NCBI RefSeq assembly: GCF_003994255.1
Contig: NZ_ML133851.1
Coordinates: 124,001-188,000 of the forward strand
Direction: 5' to 3'
From: Brachybacterium paraconglomeratum
GTDB lineage: Bacteria; Actinomycetota; Actinomycetes; Actinomycetales; Dermabacteraceae
Length of the DNA stretch: 64,000 nt
Positions 45,361 to 54,368 of the stretch are shown piece after piece; within the stretch, counting starts at the first letter, position 1, and every line of letters begins with the position of its first letter. The position numbers were made by a program, and so were the translations under genes. The notes beneath the pieces are model-generated. The model worked only from the letters and a program-made list of their open reading frames with translations. It searched no databases and was not told the origin of the DNA.

Positions 45361-45459
45361 GAGGAATCTGACAACTTAGCGAGAATCGGGGCACATGGTC
45401 TGTGCCTCACACCGCAGGTCACAGCGCCTCGCCTATGACAGATCGCGCGAGAACCTACA
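45361..45459 (-). repeat. Outer right end R2
   Basis: Same 99-bp architecture as R1: CTGACAACTTAGCGAGAA (45368-45385) and a terminal ATGACAGATCGCGCGAGAA then CCTACA. It is followed directly by ACATC (45460-45464), identical to the duplication outside L1. Confidence 0.87.
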
Positions 45460-45464
45460 ACATC
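45460..45464. repeat. Target-site duplication ACATC, right copy
   Basis: Identical to 25974-25978. It separates R2 from the left-end remnant L3. Confidence 0.85.
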
Positions 45465-45515
45465 TGCAGGTTCTCGACAAGGTGGCAGTGACCTCACCGA
45501 TCTGTCACTGGCGTG
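45465..45515 (+). repeat. Left-end remnant L3 of a third Tn7-like element
   Basis: Fifty-one bases align to L1 with six mismatches by eye, starting TGCAGGTTCTCGACAAGG, including the first two 18-bp sites. The third site is missing because unrelated IS3-like sequence begins at about 45517. No matching right end was found further downstream. Confidence 0.8.
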
Positions 45516-45516
45516 C

Positions 45517-45850
45517 CTGGATCACGGATCGTGTCGTGAACCAGGGCATCGATGACGGTGCGGCCTTCGAGACGGGTCCGACGCCTCCAGGCCCGGCAGC
45601 TCCGCGCAGCCCTCGGCTCTCATCTCGTCGAGGAACGCCAGGATCGACGGTTGCGCGGGTCGAGCTCGCCGCGAAGAGAACTGAGGCCGGGCGGAGCGTC
45701 TCCTGGTCCTCGCACAGCTGCTCGTTCTCAGCCTTCGATCGCTTGATCTCGGGAGGCCCTGCGCTGGTGACACCCGGACTGGTCCCGTGGTCGACATCGT
45801 CCAGCGCCGGACAGCGCCGCACGGGCCCCCACGGGACGCCGTCCTGCCAA
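45517..45850 (-). pseudogene. IS3-family transposase remnant
   Basis: Minus-strand pieces in different frames recall IS3 OrfA (PEIKRSKAENEQLCEDQETL, then RPASVLFAA) and the start of OrfB (AFLDEMRAEGCAE, and in another frame LEGRTVIDALVHDTIRD). Internal deletions and frameshifts are evident and both IS ends are missing. Confidence 0.7.
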
Positions 45851-45863
45851 GCGGCCGCGACCA

Positions 45864-47528
45864 CTGCACCTGGATCTGCACCACTGGATCAACGACGGAC
45901 TGATGGTCGTGTTCTTCTTCGTCGTGGGCCTCGAGGTGCGCCAGGAGTTCGCACACGGGGCTCTGCGGGACAGCAGTCGCGCCCGCCTGGCGGCGATCGC
46001 GGGCGTCGCGGGTGTGGCGGTGCCTGCGCTGGTGTACGTCCTGGTCGTCGGCGCGTCCGGCGGCGAGGGGCTTCGCGGGTGGGGGGCGGTCGTCGGAACG
46101 GACACGGCGTTCATGCTCGGTGCTCTCGCGATCGTCGGCCCCCGGCTTTCCGGGCAGCTGCGCGTCTTCCTCCTGACCCTCACGGTGGTCGACGACTTCC
46201 TTGCGGTGTCGATCATCGGGGTGTTCTACAGCGACGAGATCCGACCCGTCCCGCTGCTGGTCGCCCTCGGCTGCCTCGTCGCCCTGTGGCTGGTGGGCCG
46301 TTCCCGGCAGTGGAGTGCCGCTCCGTACGTGGGGATCGTCATCGTGCTGTGGCTGGCGACTCTGTCCTCCGGCATCCACGCCTCGCTGACGGGCATGATC
46401 GCCGGCCTTCTGATCCCCGCCTACCCGACGCAACGGCACAAGGTGGTCGCCGCCCGGCAGCTGTTCCGCGACTTCTGGCAATCCCCGAGCGCTTCCTCGG
46501 CGCGTGCCGTCGGACGGGGGCTGTCCAAGGGCGTGTCGGTCAACGAGCGGTTGCACGAGTACCTCCGTCTCCCCACGGCGTTGCTGGTCGTGCCGATCTT
46601 CGCTCTGGCCAATGCCGGGGTCGACCTGGGCGGCGGAGTGGTCGCCGACTCGCTGGGCTCGCCTGTGACGTGGGGCCTCATCGCGGGGCTCGTGCTCGGC
46701 AAGCTCCTCGGAATCGGGATCGCGACGCTCCTCGCCGTTCGGATGGGCGCAGGCCGACTGCCGGAGGGGGTCGGAATGGGCAGCGTGTTCGGCGGGGCAG
46801 CACTTTCGGGCATCGGTTTCACCGTGTCGCTGCTGGTCATCAGCCTCGCTTTCGACTCCTCCTCGGATCTGGGGCGCCAGGCGACGCTGGGTGTGCTCGT
46901 GGCGATGGTGCTCGCCACTGTTCTGGGCTGGTCGATCTTCAAGGTCGCGGCCCGTCGGTGGGGAGAGGAGACGGCGGATCTCCCGATGACGCTCGACTCT
47001 CCGGTGGACCCCGAGGTGGACCACATCCGCGGACCGGAGGACGCCCGGCTCACCCTCGTGGAGTTCGTGGACTTCGAGTGCGAGTACTGCGCGCACGCCA
47101 CTGGCTCATGGGAAGACCTGCACGGGCGCTTCGGTGACGATCTGCGCTACGTCGTGCGGCATCTGCCTCACCATCCTCACGGCCCCCTCGCCGCACGGGC
47201 CGCCGAGGCGGCCGCGAAGCAGGGGATGTTCTGGCCGTGGCTCGACTTCGTCTTCACTCGGCAGCACGCGCTGGAGAGGGAGGATCTCATCGGCTACGCG
47301 GCTGAGCTGGGCCTCGATGTCGAGGCGTTCATCGAGGATCTCGACAGCGACGAGGTTGCTGCGAGGGTGCAGCGGGACATCGCGAGCGCGGAGGCGAGCG
47401 GCGCCAAGATGACCCCGACGTTCTTCGTCGATGGTTGTCGGATGGTGGGCAGCTATGACGCGCGCCCACTGACCGAGATGCTGGAATCCAGCCGTCGCGG
47501 GGGCCGCACCCAGGCGGCGAAGGCCTGA
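45864..47528 (+). pseudogene. NhaA Na+/H+ antiporter fused to DsbA-like thioredoxin domain, 5' truncated
   Basis: The frame enters NhaA at LHLDLHHWINDGLMVVFFFV; the first 60-70 residues (first membrane helices) are missing because IS3 remnant lies directly upstream. The paired aspartates for ion binding are present (TVVDDFLAVSI), and about ten helices follow. After about residue 370 a thioredoxin-fold domain begins (LTLVEFVDFECEYCAHATGS, CxxC motif) ending TPTFFVDGCRM, the known NhaA-DsbA fusion of actinobacteria. An ATG at 45903 could start a shortened protein, but loss of the first helices probably abolishes transport; the DsbA-like part may still be expressible. Confidence 0.75.
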
Positions 47529-47738
47529 GGCCGATCCGCGAACCCGGAACACGGTGGGACGCGGGCCGTGCCGGCGCGTATCAGTCACAGCTGTGCGTTC
47601 ACCGGTTTCGCGTCGGGCTGGTCCTGGACGGCGTGGGGCGTCGCCTTCACCGACGGCCACCAGCTCTTCGAGGTCACGGCCATGAGGCTCGCAGCGCAGT
47701 GGGTGCGACACCGCTGCCGACGTCCGGACCGAGGCCCG

Positions 47739-48590
47739 CTATCGAGTCTGGGCGCTCGGAGAGTGCGCATCATGGGAGTGAGCGATGCTTGCGAGCTCGG
47801 CGCGCGTGCGGGCGCCGTATTTCCGCAGCAAGTTGGCCACGTGGTACTTCACGGTGTTGCCCGTGATCCCGAGCTGGTCGCCGATGCGCTGGTTCGAGAT
47901 CCCGGTCGCGACCAGGCGCAGCACCTGCTTCTCGCGGTCGGTGAGTTCCTCGGCGCCCTCCACGGTGAGCGCTGCGCTGGGTGGGTCCAGCGGGATCTCG
48001 ATCCGCAGCGTCGTCCCCCAGCCCGGGGTCGTCTCCACGTCCATGGTTCCGTCGAGCGCCGCCACTCGCTCCACGATCGGACGCAGTGTGTCGTCGTGCG
48101 CTGTCACCGCGATTCCCCCGTCGTCACGGACCTCCATCAGCAGGTTGCGGCCATCGCAGTCCCAGCCGATCCGGGCGCGTGCAGCGTCCGCGCGGTCCAT
48201 GAGCGAGAGCACTGCTGTGCGGGAGATGGCGCGGGCTTCCCGAGCGACCGGGCCCGGCAGCGCCCGTCCTCGCGCAGGAGGCTCTGCGAACTGGACCTGC
48301 AGCGGCCCGGAGCGGGTCAGAGGACGCAGTTCGGTGCGCAGGCGCGAGAATGCCTCGGCTACCGGCTCGAGCACGCTCTCCTGCTGCTCATGGATCGAAC
48401 GAGCACGGATGAGTGCGGAGGAGGCGATCTCCGTGGCCTCCCTGCGCGCGGCCGCATCCGCGAGTCGGCCGGAGCGGAGCACGGCAAGGATCGATTCGAG
48501 GGTGATCGCATGTTGATCAGCCTGCTCGGTCAGGGCACGGTCCCTCGACACGGAGCGGGCACGTTCCAGCGGGGTCGGGAGGTCGCTCAC
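47739..48590 (-). CDS. Regulator with ATPase-like domain and LuxR helix-turn-helix
   Basis: A 283-aa protein. Residues about 1-100 are helical (DHP-like), residues about 100-205 resemble a HATPase_c fold (IGWDCDGRNLLMEVRDDGGI, then ETTPGWGTTLRIEIPLD), and residues about 215-275 are a LuxR DNA-binding domain (LTDREKQVLRLVATGISNQRIGDQLGITGNTVKYHVANLL). There is no receiver domain or obvious phosphoacceptor His. It is divergent from hxlB with about 90 bp between, so it probably controls the formaldehyde genes. Confidence 0.8.
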   Translation of the reverse strand: MSDLPTPLERARSVSRDRALTEQADQHAITLESILAVLRSGRLADAAARREATEIASSALIRARSIHEQQESVLEPVAEAFSRLRTELRPLTRSGPLQVQFAEPPARGRALPGPVAREARAISRTAVLSLMDRADAARARIGWDCDGRNLLMEVRDDGGIAVTAHDDTLRPIVERVAALDGTMDVETTPGWGTTLRIEIPLDPPSAALTVEGAEELTDREKQVLRLVATGISNQRIGDQLGITGNTVKYHVANLLRKYGARTRAELASIAHSHDAHSPSAQTR

Positions 48591-48682
48591 TCCGCTACTC
48601 TAGCCCGACCTGGGAGGCCCACCCGATCGAACGGGGCACCCCGCTCATCGGGCAGCAGTGGACCGCCGCGGACCGGCCCAAG

Positions 48683-49255
48683 ATGGTCGGCATGGAAGAA
48701 CCAGGCATCCAGGATTCGCTGACGCGGATCGTCAACGAGATCGAGGGGGCAGCTGCCCTTCCCGACGCGCCCGCGCTCGCGGCCGCCGTCGAACTGACAG
48801 CGGACGCCCGGCGGGTCTTCGTCCACGGCGCCGGACGCTCCGGGCTCGCGCTGCGGATGACGGCCATGCGCCTCATGCACCTCGGGCTGCAGGTCCACGT
48901 CGTCGGTGAGACGACGACCCCGGCGATCGGAGAGGGCGACCTGCTCCTGACCGCCAGCGGTTCCGGCACGACCTCGGGAGTGGTGAGCGCGGCTGAGACG
49001 GCGCGATCCGTCGGCGCCCGCGTCATCGGGATCACGACCGACCCCGAGTCACCGCTTGCTCAGCTGTCCCACGCCGTCCTGGTCATCCGTGCGGCGACGA
49101 AGACAGACCGATCCGAGCAGCAGTCGGCCCAGTACGCCGGCAGCCTCTTCGAGCAGCTCCTCGTCCTCGTCGGCGACGCTCTCTTCGACGTCCTGTGGCA
49201 GAAGAGCGGTCAGAGTGCGGATGCGCTCTGGCCCCGTCATGCCAACCTCGAATGA
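48683..49255 (+). CDS. hxlB: 6-phospho-3-hexuloisomerase
   Basis: A 190-aa SIS-domain isomerase that converts hexulose-6-phosphate to fructose-6-phosphate in the ribulose monophosphate pathway. The SIS core reads RRVFVHGAGRSGLALRMTAM, LLLTASGSGTTSGVV and HAVLVI. An ATG at 48692 is an alternative start. It lies 53 bp before hxlA on the same strand, the usual pairing. Confidence 0.93.
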   Translation: MVGMEEPGIQDSLTRIVNEIEGAAALPDAPALAAAVELTADARRVFVHGAGRSGLALRMTAMRLMHLGLQVHVVGETTTPAIGEGDLLLTASGSGTTSGVVSAAETARSVGARVIGITTDPESPLAQLSHAVLVIRAATKTDRSEQQSAQYAGSLFEQLLVLVGDALFDVLWQKSGQSADALWPRHANLE

Positions 49256-49308
49256 CCTTTCTTCCCCGTTCCATCATCGACACCACCACGAGAAAGAGAC
49301 ACCCTGAT

Positions 49309-49932
49309 ATGCGACTGCAATTCGCCATGGACACCCTGACCACCGAGTCCGCCCTCGACCTCGCCGCGAAGGCCGCCCCCTACGTCGACATCCTCGAGCT
49401 CGGCACCCCTCTGATCAAGAGCGAGGGCCTCGCGGCGATCACGGCGGTCAAGGCCGCCCACCCCGACAAGACCGTCTTCGCCGATCTCAAGACCATGGAT
49501 GCCGGCGAGCTGGAAGCTGACATCGCCTTCTCTGCCGGAGCGGATCTGGTCACCGTGCTCGGCGTCGCCGGTGACAGCACGATCGCCGGCGCGGTCGCCG
49601 CGGCGACCAAGCACGGCAAGGGCGTCGTCGTCGATCTGATCGGTGTGGCCGACAAGGCCGCACGGGCCCGAGAGGTCGTCGCCCTCGGCGCCGTGTTCGT
49701 GGAGATGCACGCCGGCCTCGACGAGCAGGCGGAGGACGGCTACAGCCTTGACGCCCTGCTCGCCGCCGGCGAGGCCGCCGAGGTCCCGTTCTCCGTCGCC
49801 GGCGGCGTCAGTGCGGACTCTGTCGAGGCCGCCCAGCGGGCGGGAGCAGACGTGGCCGTCGCGGGCAGCGCCATCTACAGCGCATCGGACGTCGCCGGCG
49901 CGGCCGCCGCCATCCGCTCCGCCATCAGGTGA
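49309..49932 (+). CDS. hxlA: 3-hexulose-6-phosphate synthase
   Basis: A 207-aa decarboxylase-superfamily TIM barrel that joins formaldehyde to ribulose-5-phosphate. Motifs are LQFAMDTLT, LELGTPLIKSEG, FADLKTMDAGE (catalytic DxKxxD region) and SVAGGVSADS (phosphate binding). The start is the ATG of MRLQFAMD; longer frames upstream overlap hxlB. With hxlB it forms the formaldehyde-fixing half of the RuMP cycle. Confidence 0.94.
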   Translation: MRLQFAMDTLTTESALDLAAKAAPYVDILELGTPLIKSEGLAAITAVKAAHPDKTVFADLKTMDAGELEADIAFSAGADLVTVLGVAGDSTIAGAVAAATKHGKGVVVDLIGVADKAARAREVVALGAVFVEMHAGLDEQAEDGYSLDALLAAGEAAEVPFSVAGGVSADSVEAAQRAGADVAVAGSAIYSASDVAGAAAAIRSAIR

Positions 49933-50214
49933 CCACCGCCCACCGCATCCCGTGGAGAGGGGGCAGGTGACGGCACGCCCGGACCCTGTCCCCTCCCACC
50001 GGGTGCGGTGGACTGATGCCGCAGTCGATCCCCGCGTGGCGCAGAGCGCCCCGTGATCCTCCTCCCCGCAGGGCGTGCCGGGGCGTGCCCGGCGTCGGCG
50101 TCGGTCGGAGCACTCATCCCTGCCGCTGGGCGCCGGCATGCCGGCCCCACCTGCCCCAGGCCCGCCCCGGGCATCGTCCAGGACGGGATCGGCGACGGAT
50201 CCGTGCACAGAGCC
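49933..50214. other. Non-coding interval after hxlA
   Basis: About 280 bp of G/C-rich sequence with no credible gene; only the convergent terminator at its end is recognisable. Confidence 0.5.
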
Positions 50215-50250
50215 GGCCCGCGACCGCCGCTGGAGCGACGATCGCGGGCC
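50215..50250. terminator. Convergent terminator between hxlA and fdhA
   Basis: GGCCCGCGA pairs with TCGCGGGCC around an 18-nt loop, twenty bases before the fdhA stop codon on the opposite strand. Confidence 0.6.
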
Positions 50251-50270
50251 GGGTGCATGACGGCCCGGGA

Positions 50271-51464
50271 TCAGGCGGGGATCATGCCGTGGGGATCGAT
50301 GATGAACTTCTCCGAGACACCGGCATCGAACTTCGCGTAGGCGTCGGGGGCCTCGTCGAGGCTGATGACCTGGGTGTTGAGCATGTCGCTGAGGTAGGGC
50401 ATGCGGTCCCACAGGATCGACATCATCAGCTCACGGTTGTAGTGCATGATCGGGGCCTGGCCGCCGGAGATCCGAGGCGACTTGATCCACGCCTTGCCGA
50501 AGTCGAGCGGGTAGGTGCCCTCCTGCTCGGCCTTGGAGGAGGCCAGCGGGTCGGGACCGTAGACGCCGACGATGCCGGTGGCGCCGCCTGCGCGGGTGGC
50601 GTCCATGACCTGGTTGATGGCGTGGGCCGGGCTCATGTCCTCGGCCTCGCGGCCGATCCCGTGGGCTTCATTGCCGACGTAGTCGACGGCGCAGTCCACC
50701 ATGGGTTCGCCGAGGATGGCCTCGATCTGATCGGTCAGCGGCACGTCCTGGTTGAGGTCGATGGTCTCGCAGCCGTTGTTCTTCACCAGGTCCAGCCGGT
50801 CCTGATGGTAGTCACCGACGATGATGCAGGAAGCGCCCAGGAGCCGGGCTGCTGCGGCGCCGCAGCGACCGACGGGACCGGCGCCGGCGATGTAGACGGT
50901 CGAGCCGGGCTTGGCCCCGGCCTCCATGAGGCCGTGGAACGCGGTGGGCAGGATGTCCGAGAGCAGGGCGAGGTCACGGATCTTCTCCATGGCCTGGTCC
51001 TTGTCCGGGAAGCGGAGCAGCTGGAAGTCGGCGTAGGGGACGAACAGGTACTCCGCCTGCCCACCCTGGAAGTCGCCCAGGTTGAACCCGTAGGCGCCGC
51101 AGGCCGCGTCGGGGTTCACGGTCTCGCACGCCTCGGTGTGGCGGGCGCGGCAGTTGCGGCAGCGTCCGCAGGCGACGTTGAAGGGGACCGAGACCAGGTC
51201 GCCTTCGGAGAGGAACTCGACGTCGGGGCCGACCTCGAGGACTTCTCCGGTCATCTCGTGGCCCACGACCATGCCCTGGGGGACAGGGAAGGACCCGCGG
51301 TAGATGTGCAGGTCGGAACCGCAGATGTTGGTGGCGACGATCTTGAGGATGACTCCGTGCGGGGCGCTCTTACCGTTCGGCATCTCGAGCTTCGGGAAGT
51401 CGAGGGTCTCGACGCGCATGTCCTTGACGTTCTGGAACACGACGGCGCGGTTGCTGCTTGCCAT
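50271..51464 (-). CDS. fdhA: Glutathione-independent formaldehyde dehydrogenase
   Basis: A 397-aa zinc-dependent medium-chain dehydrogenase; known relatives (Pseudomonas putida FdhA) dismutate or oxidise aldehydes with tightly bound NAD. Zinc ligands are visible: catalytic C in TNICGSDLH and the GHEMTG motif, structural C-x2-C-x2-C-x7-C in CGRCRNCRARHTEAC. The nucleotide fold has GAGPVGRCGAAAARLLGAS. Length and ends (SEKFIIDPHGMIPA) match the family. The ATG at 51464 follows GGAGGAG. It faces hxlBA, so three formaldehyde-removing genes sit together. Confidence 0.93.
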   Translation of the reverse strand: MASSNRAVVFQNVKDMRVETLDFPKLEMPNGKSAPHGVILKIVATNICGSDLHIYRGSFPVPQGMVVGHEMTGEVLEVGPDVEFLSEGDLVSVPFNVACGRCRNCRARHTEACETVNPDAACGAYGFNLGDFQGGQAEYLFVPYADFQLLRFPDKDQAMEKIRDLALLSDILPTAFHGLMEAGAKPGSTVYIAGAGPVGRCGAAAARLLGASCIIVGDYHQDRLDLVKNNGCETIDLNQDVPLTDQIEAILGEPMVDCAVDYVGNEAHGIGREAEDMSPAHAINQVMDATRAGGATGIVGVYGPDPLASSKAEQEGTYPLDFGKAWIKSPRISGGQAPIMHYNRELMMSILWDRMPYLSDMLNTQVISLDEAPDAYAKFDAGVSEKFIIDPHGMIPA

Positions 51465-51689
51465 GACGTTCTCCTCCAGTTGGGGATGGCCCGGTCGCGG
51501 AAGTGCCACGGTCATATGGATGCCCGTCGCCCGTGACCTCGGCTCTCTTCGAGCATAGGGCAGAAGGAACCTCGCCCTCCATCGAGGTGCCCGCCGCGGC
51601 TGCGGCGACAGGCGCCACGGGCGGGTGGACCGTGGAGGACTGGGGCATGCACCGACCGATCGGTGGAACGCGTTGCTAGTCTCGCCGGC

Positions 51690-54368
51690 ATGGTCGAAGC
51701 ACGCAGATCCGCATCGTCGGACTCTTCACCCGTTCAGCCCGACGTGCAGGTTCTCGGCGCGCGCGAGCACAACCTCCAGGACATCGACCTGACGGTGCCC
51801 CGCGACGCGCTGGTGGTGTTCACCGGGGTCTCGGGATCGGGGAAGTCCTCCCTGGCCTTCGGAACCCTGTTCGCGGAGTCCCAGCGCCGTTACCTCGAGT
51901 CCGTTGCTCCCTACGCTCGTCGCCTGATCGACCAGGCCGGTGTCCCGGACGTCGACTCCATCACGGGCATGCCGCCGGCCGTCGCTCTCCAGCAGCAGCG
52001 TGGCGGCCGCAGCGCGCGCTCGTCGGTGGGCAGCATCACCACGCTCTCCTCGCTGGTGCGCATGCTCTACTCCCGGGCCGGCCACTACCCCGATGATCAG
52101 CCGATGCTCTACGCCGAGGACTTCTCTGCCAACACCGTGCAGGGCGCATGTCCGGAGTGCCACGGCATCGGCCGGGTGTACGAGGTCACCGAGGACATGA
52201 TGGTGCCGGACCCTTCATTGACGATCCGCGAGCGGGCCATCGCCTCGTGGCCGACGGCCTGGCACGGCCATCAGCTGCGCGATGTGCTCGTCGCCCTCGG
52301 CTACGACGTCGATGTGCCCTGGAAGGATCTGCCGAAGGAGGAGCGTGAATGGATCCTCTACACCGAGGAGACGCCGTACGTCCCGGTCCATTCGCGGCTG
52401 ACTCTCGCCGAGGCTCGGGCCGCGACCGAGGCGGGCGTCGAACCGAGCTACTCGGGCACCTTCGTCGGCGCGCGTCGGTACGTGCTCGACACCTTCGCGA
52501 ACACCAAGAGCGAGTCGATGAAGCGACGCGTGGCGGAGTTCCTCTCGGTCGCTCCCTGCCCTGCCTGCCAGGGGAAGCGGTTGACGCCGGAGGCCCTGTC
52601 CGTGACGTTCGAGGGTCTCGACGTCGCAGATCTCTCCGCGCTGCCGCTCGCGGAGCTCTCCACGCTGATCGAGCAGGCGGTCGAACGGGCCACCGGCGCT
52701 CTCGACGGGGCCGAGTCGGCGGGCCGCACAGGTGGCCAGGCTGTCCGACGCGACGCCGGGCAGCGGATCGACGCCGGAGGATCCGCACCCGCGGCCGTCG
52801 AGGACGCGCGCATGTCGCCTGATCGCTCGGTCGAGAAGCTGGCCGCGACAGCGCGATTGGGCGCGGAGCTCGTCAACAGACTGCGGCCGATCATCGATCT
52901 GGGTCTGGGGTACCTCTCCCTGGGCCGCACCACCCCCACCCTCTCCGGCGGGGAGCTGCAGCGGCTGCGGCTCGCCACCCAGCTGACCTCCGAACTGTTC
53001 GGCGTGGTCTATGTGCTCGATGAGCCTTCCGCGGGGCTCCATCCGCAGGACGTCAGCGCCCTGCTCGGCATCCTCGACGGGCTCAAGCACCGGGGCAACA
53101 GCCTGTTCGTGGTGGAGCATTCGGTGGACGTGATGCGGCACGCCGACTGGCTGGTCGACATCGGGCCCGGCGCGGGTGAGCGCGGCGGACGCGTCGTCTA
53201 CAGCGGGCCCTTCGAAGGGCTCGCCGAGGTGGAGGAGTCCGTGACCCGCGGCTATGTCTTCGGGGGCAGCGGCCTGCCCCGGCGGACGCCCCGGGAGCCG
53301 CAGGGATGGCTGCAGCTCGAGAACGTCACGCGCAACAACCTGCGCGACGTGTCGATCTCCTTCCCGCTCGGGGTGTTCACCGCCGTCACCGGAGTCTCGG
53401 GATCAGGCAAGTCCAGCCTGGTCAGCCAGGCACTGCCCGCGCTGCTCGGCGAACGGCAGGGACGAGCCGACCAGGCGGAAGATGCCGCCGCCCCCGAAGG
53501 GGACGAGCTCCTGCTGTCGGACGAGCCCGACGAGCTCGAGGGTGAGATCCGCGGCGACGTCGACGGGGTGCGCCGCGTCGTGAGCATCGACCAGAAGCCC
53601 ATCGGTCGCACCCCACGCTCGAACGTCGCCACCTATACGGGCCTGTTCGACCACGTGAGGAGAAGGTTCGCGGAGACGCCCGAGGCTCGCGCTCGCGGGT
53701 ACAAGGCGGGCAGATTCTCCTTCAACGTCACCGGCGGTCGCTGCCCTACCTGCAAGGGCGAAGGATCCGTCATGGTGGAGCTGCTCTTCCTCCCCTCGGT
53801 CTATACCGAGTGCCCTGACTGCCACGGCACCCGCTACCAGTCCAGCACGTTGGAGATCGCCTGGCGCGGCCGCAACATCGCGGAGATCCTCGCCATGAGC
53901 GTCGAGGAGGCCCACGACTTCTTCCACGGCGAGTTCGACATCATGCGGTCGCTCGCGGCACTGATCGATGTGGGCCTCGGATATCTCCGTCTCGGACAGC
54001 CGGCCACCGAGTTGTCCGGAGGTGAGGCGCAGCGGGTGAAGCTCGCCTCCGAGCTCCAACGATCCCAGCGCGGGGACACCCTCTACGTCCTGGACGAGCC
54101 GACGTCCGGGCTGCACAGCGCCGATTCCGACCGGCTCGTGACGCATCTCCAGACCCTCGTGGACGCAGGCAACACCGTCGTCGCGGTCGAGCTCGACATG
54201 CGCATCGTCGCCGTGGCCGACCACGTCATCGACCTCGGGCCCGGCGCGGGAGACGATGGCGGCACGGTGGTCGCCTCGGGCACGCCCGCGCAGGTCGCCT
54301 CGTCCGGAGCCGGTGCGTCGGCACCGTACCTCGAGGCCGCGCTCCAGGAGGCCACCTCCCGGATGTGA
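51690..54368 (+). CDS. UvrA2-type ABC excinuclease-like protein
   Basis: An 892-aa UvrA paralogue with two ABC modules: Walker [14 protein letters not shown] and [13 protein letters not shown], signatures [12 protein letters not shown] and [12 protein letters not shown], Walker [13 protein letters not shown] and [12 protein letters not shown]. Zinc pairs are [16 protein letters not shown], and CPTCKGEG with CPDCHGTR. The UvrB-binding insertion of true UvrA appears reduced, as in UvrA2/DrrC-like proteins tied to DNA-damaging drug tolerance. Start taken at the ATG of MVEARRS. It stands beside formaldehyde genes, and formaldehyde makes DNA adducts and crosslinks, so a repair role is a reasonable inference. 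Confidence 0.88.
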   Translation: MVEARRSASSDSSPVQPDVQVLGAREHNLQDIDLTVPRDALVVFTGVSGSGKSSLAFGTLFAESQRRYLESVAPYARRLIDQAGVPDVDSITGMPPAVALQQQRGGRSARSSVGSITTLSSLVRMLYSRAGHYPDDQPMLYAEDFSANTVQGACPECHGIGRVYEVTEDMMVPDPSLTIRERAIASWPTAWHGHQLRDVLVALGYDVDVPWKDLPKEEREWILYTEETPYVPVHSRLTLAEARAATEAGVEPSYSGTFVGARRYVLDTFANTKSESMKRRVAEFLSVAPCPACQGKRLTPEALSVTFEGLDVADLSALPLAELSTLIEQAVERATGALDGAESAGRTGGQAVRRDAGQRIDAGGSAPAAVEDARMSPDRSVEKLAATARLGAELVNRLRPIIDLGLGYLSLGRTTPTLSGGELQRLRLATQLTSELFGVVYVLDEPSAGLHPQDVSALLGILDGLKHRGNSLFVVEHSVDVMRHADWLVDIGPGAGERGGRVVYSGPFEGLAEVEESVTRGYVFGGSGLPRRTPREPQGWLQLENVTRNNLRDVSISFPLGVFTAVTGVSGSGKSSLVSQALPALLGERQGRADQAEDAAAPEGDELLLSDEPDELEGEIRGDVDGVRRVVSIDQKPIGRTPRSNVATYTGLFDHVRRRFAETPEARARGYKAGRFSFNVTGGRCPTCKGEGSVMVELLFLPSVYTECPDCHGTRYQSSTLEIAWRGRNIAEILAMSVEEAHDFFHGEFDIMRSLAALIDVGLGYLRLGQPATELSGGEAQRVKLASELQRSQRGDTLYVLDEPTSGLHSADSDRLVTHLQTLVDAGNTVVAVELDMRIVAVADHVIDLGPGAGDDGGTVVASGTPAQVASSGAGASAPYLEAALQEATSRM

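Larger units (their letters stand above)
25979..45459. mobile_element. Stacked Tn7-like transposon block (TnsABC-TniQ) upstream of dnaK
   Basis: The block begins TGTAGGTTCTCG and ends CGAGAACCTACA, with ACATC duplicated on both sides. It contains an internal right end (44100-44198), a 5-bp spacer TCCCC, and an internal left end (44204), so it is two elements in tandem: about 18.2 kb with the transposition genes and 1.26 kb with a phosphotransferase. The outermost ends share one duplication, so the pair apparently inserted, or moved, as one unit. Cargo includes two MFS transporters, a HIT gene and an IS1380-bounded composite. No CRISPR array, Cas gene or crRNA-like repeat was seen, so this is not an evident CRISPR-associated transposon. 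Confidence 0.88.
44204..45459 (+). mobile_element. 1.26-kb non-autonomous Tn7-like mini-element carrying a phosphotransferase
   Basis: It begins TGTAGGTTCTCG (44204) with two repeats ending TTGGCCAG (44210-44229 and 44230-44248), a divergent form of the L1 sites, and ends with the 99-bp right end R2. The only gene inside is an APH-type phosphotransferase. With no transposition genes it would depend on the neighbouring TnsABC-TniQ or a related set. Confidence 0.78.

Noticed and set aside
25979-45516. CRISPR-associated transposon
   Set aside because: TnsABC-TniQ are present but I saw no Cas12k or Cascade gene and no repeat-spacer array; the long TniQ and repeated use of one site favour protein-guided targeting.
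49195-49308. Upstream extension of hxlA overlapping hxlB
   Set aside because: The extra residues are unlike the family; MRLQFAMD is the conserved start.
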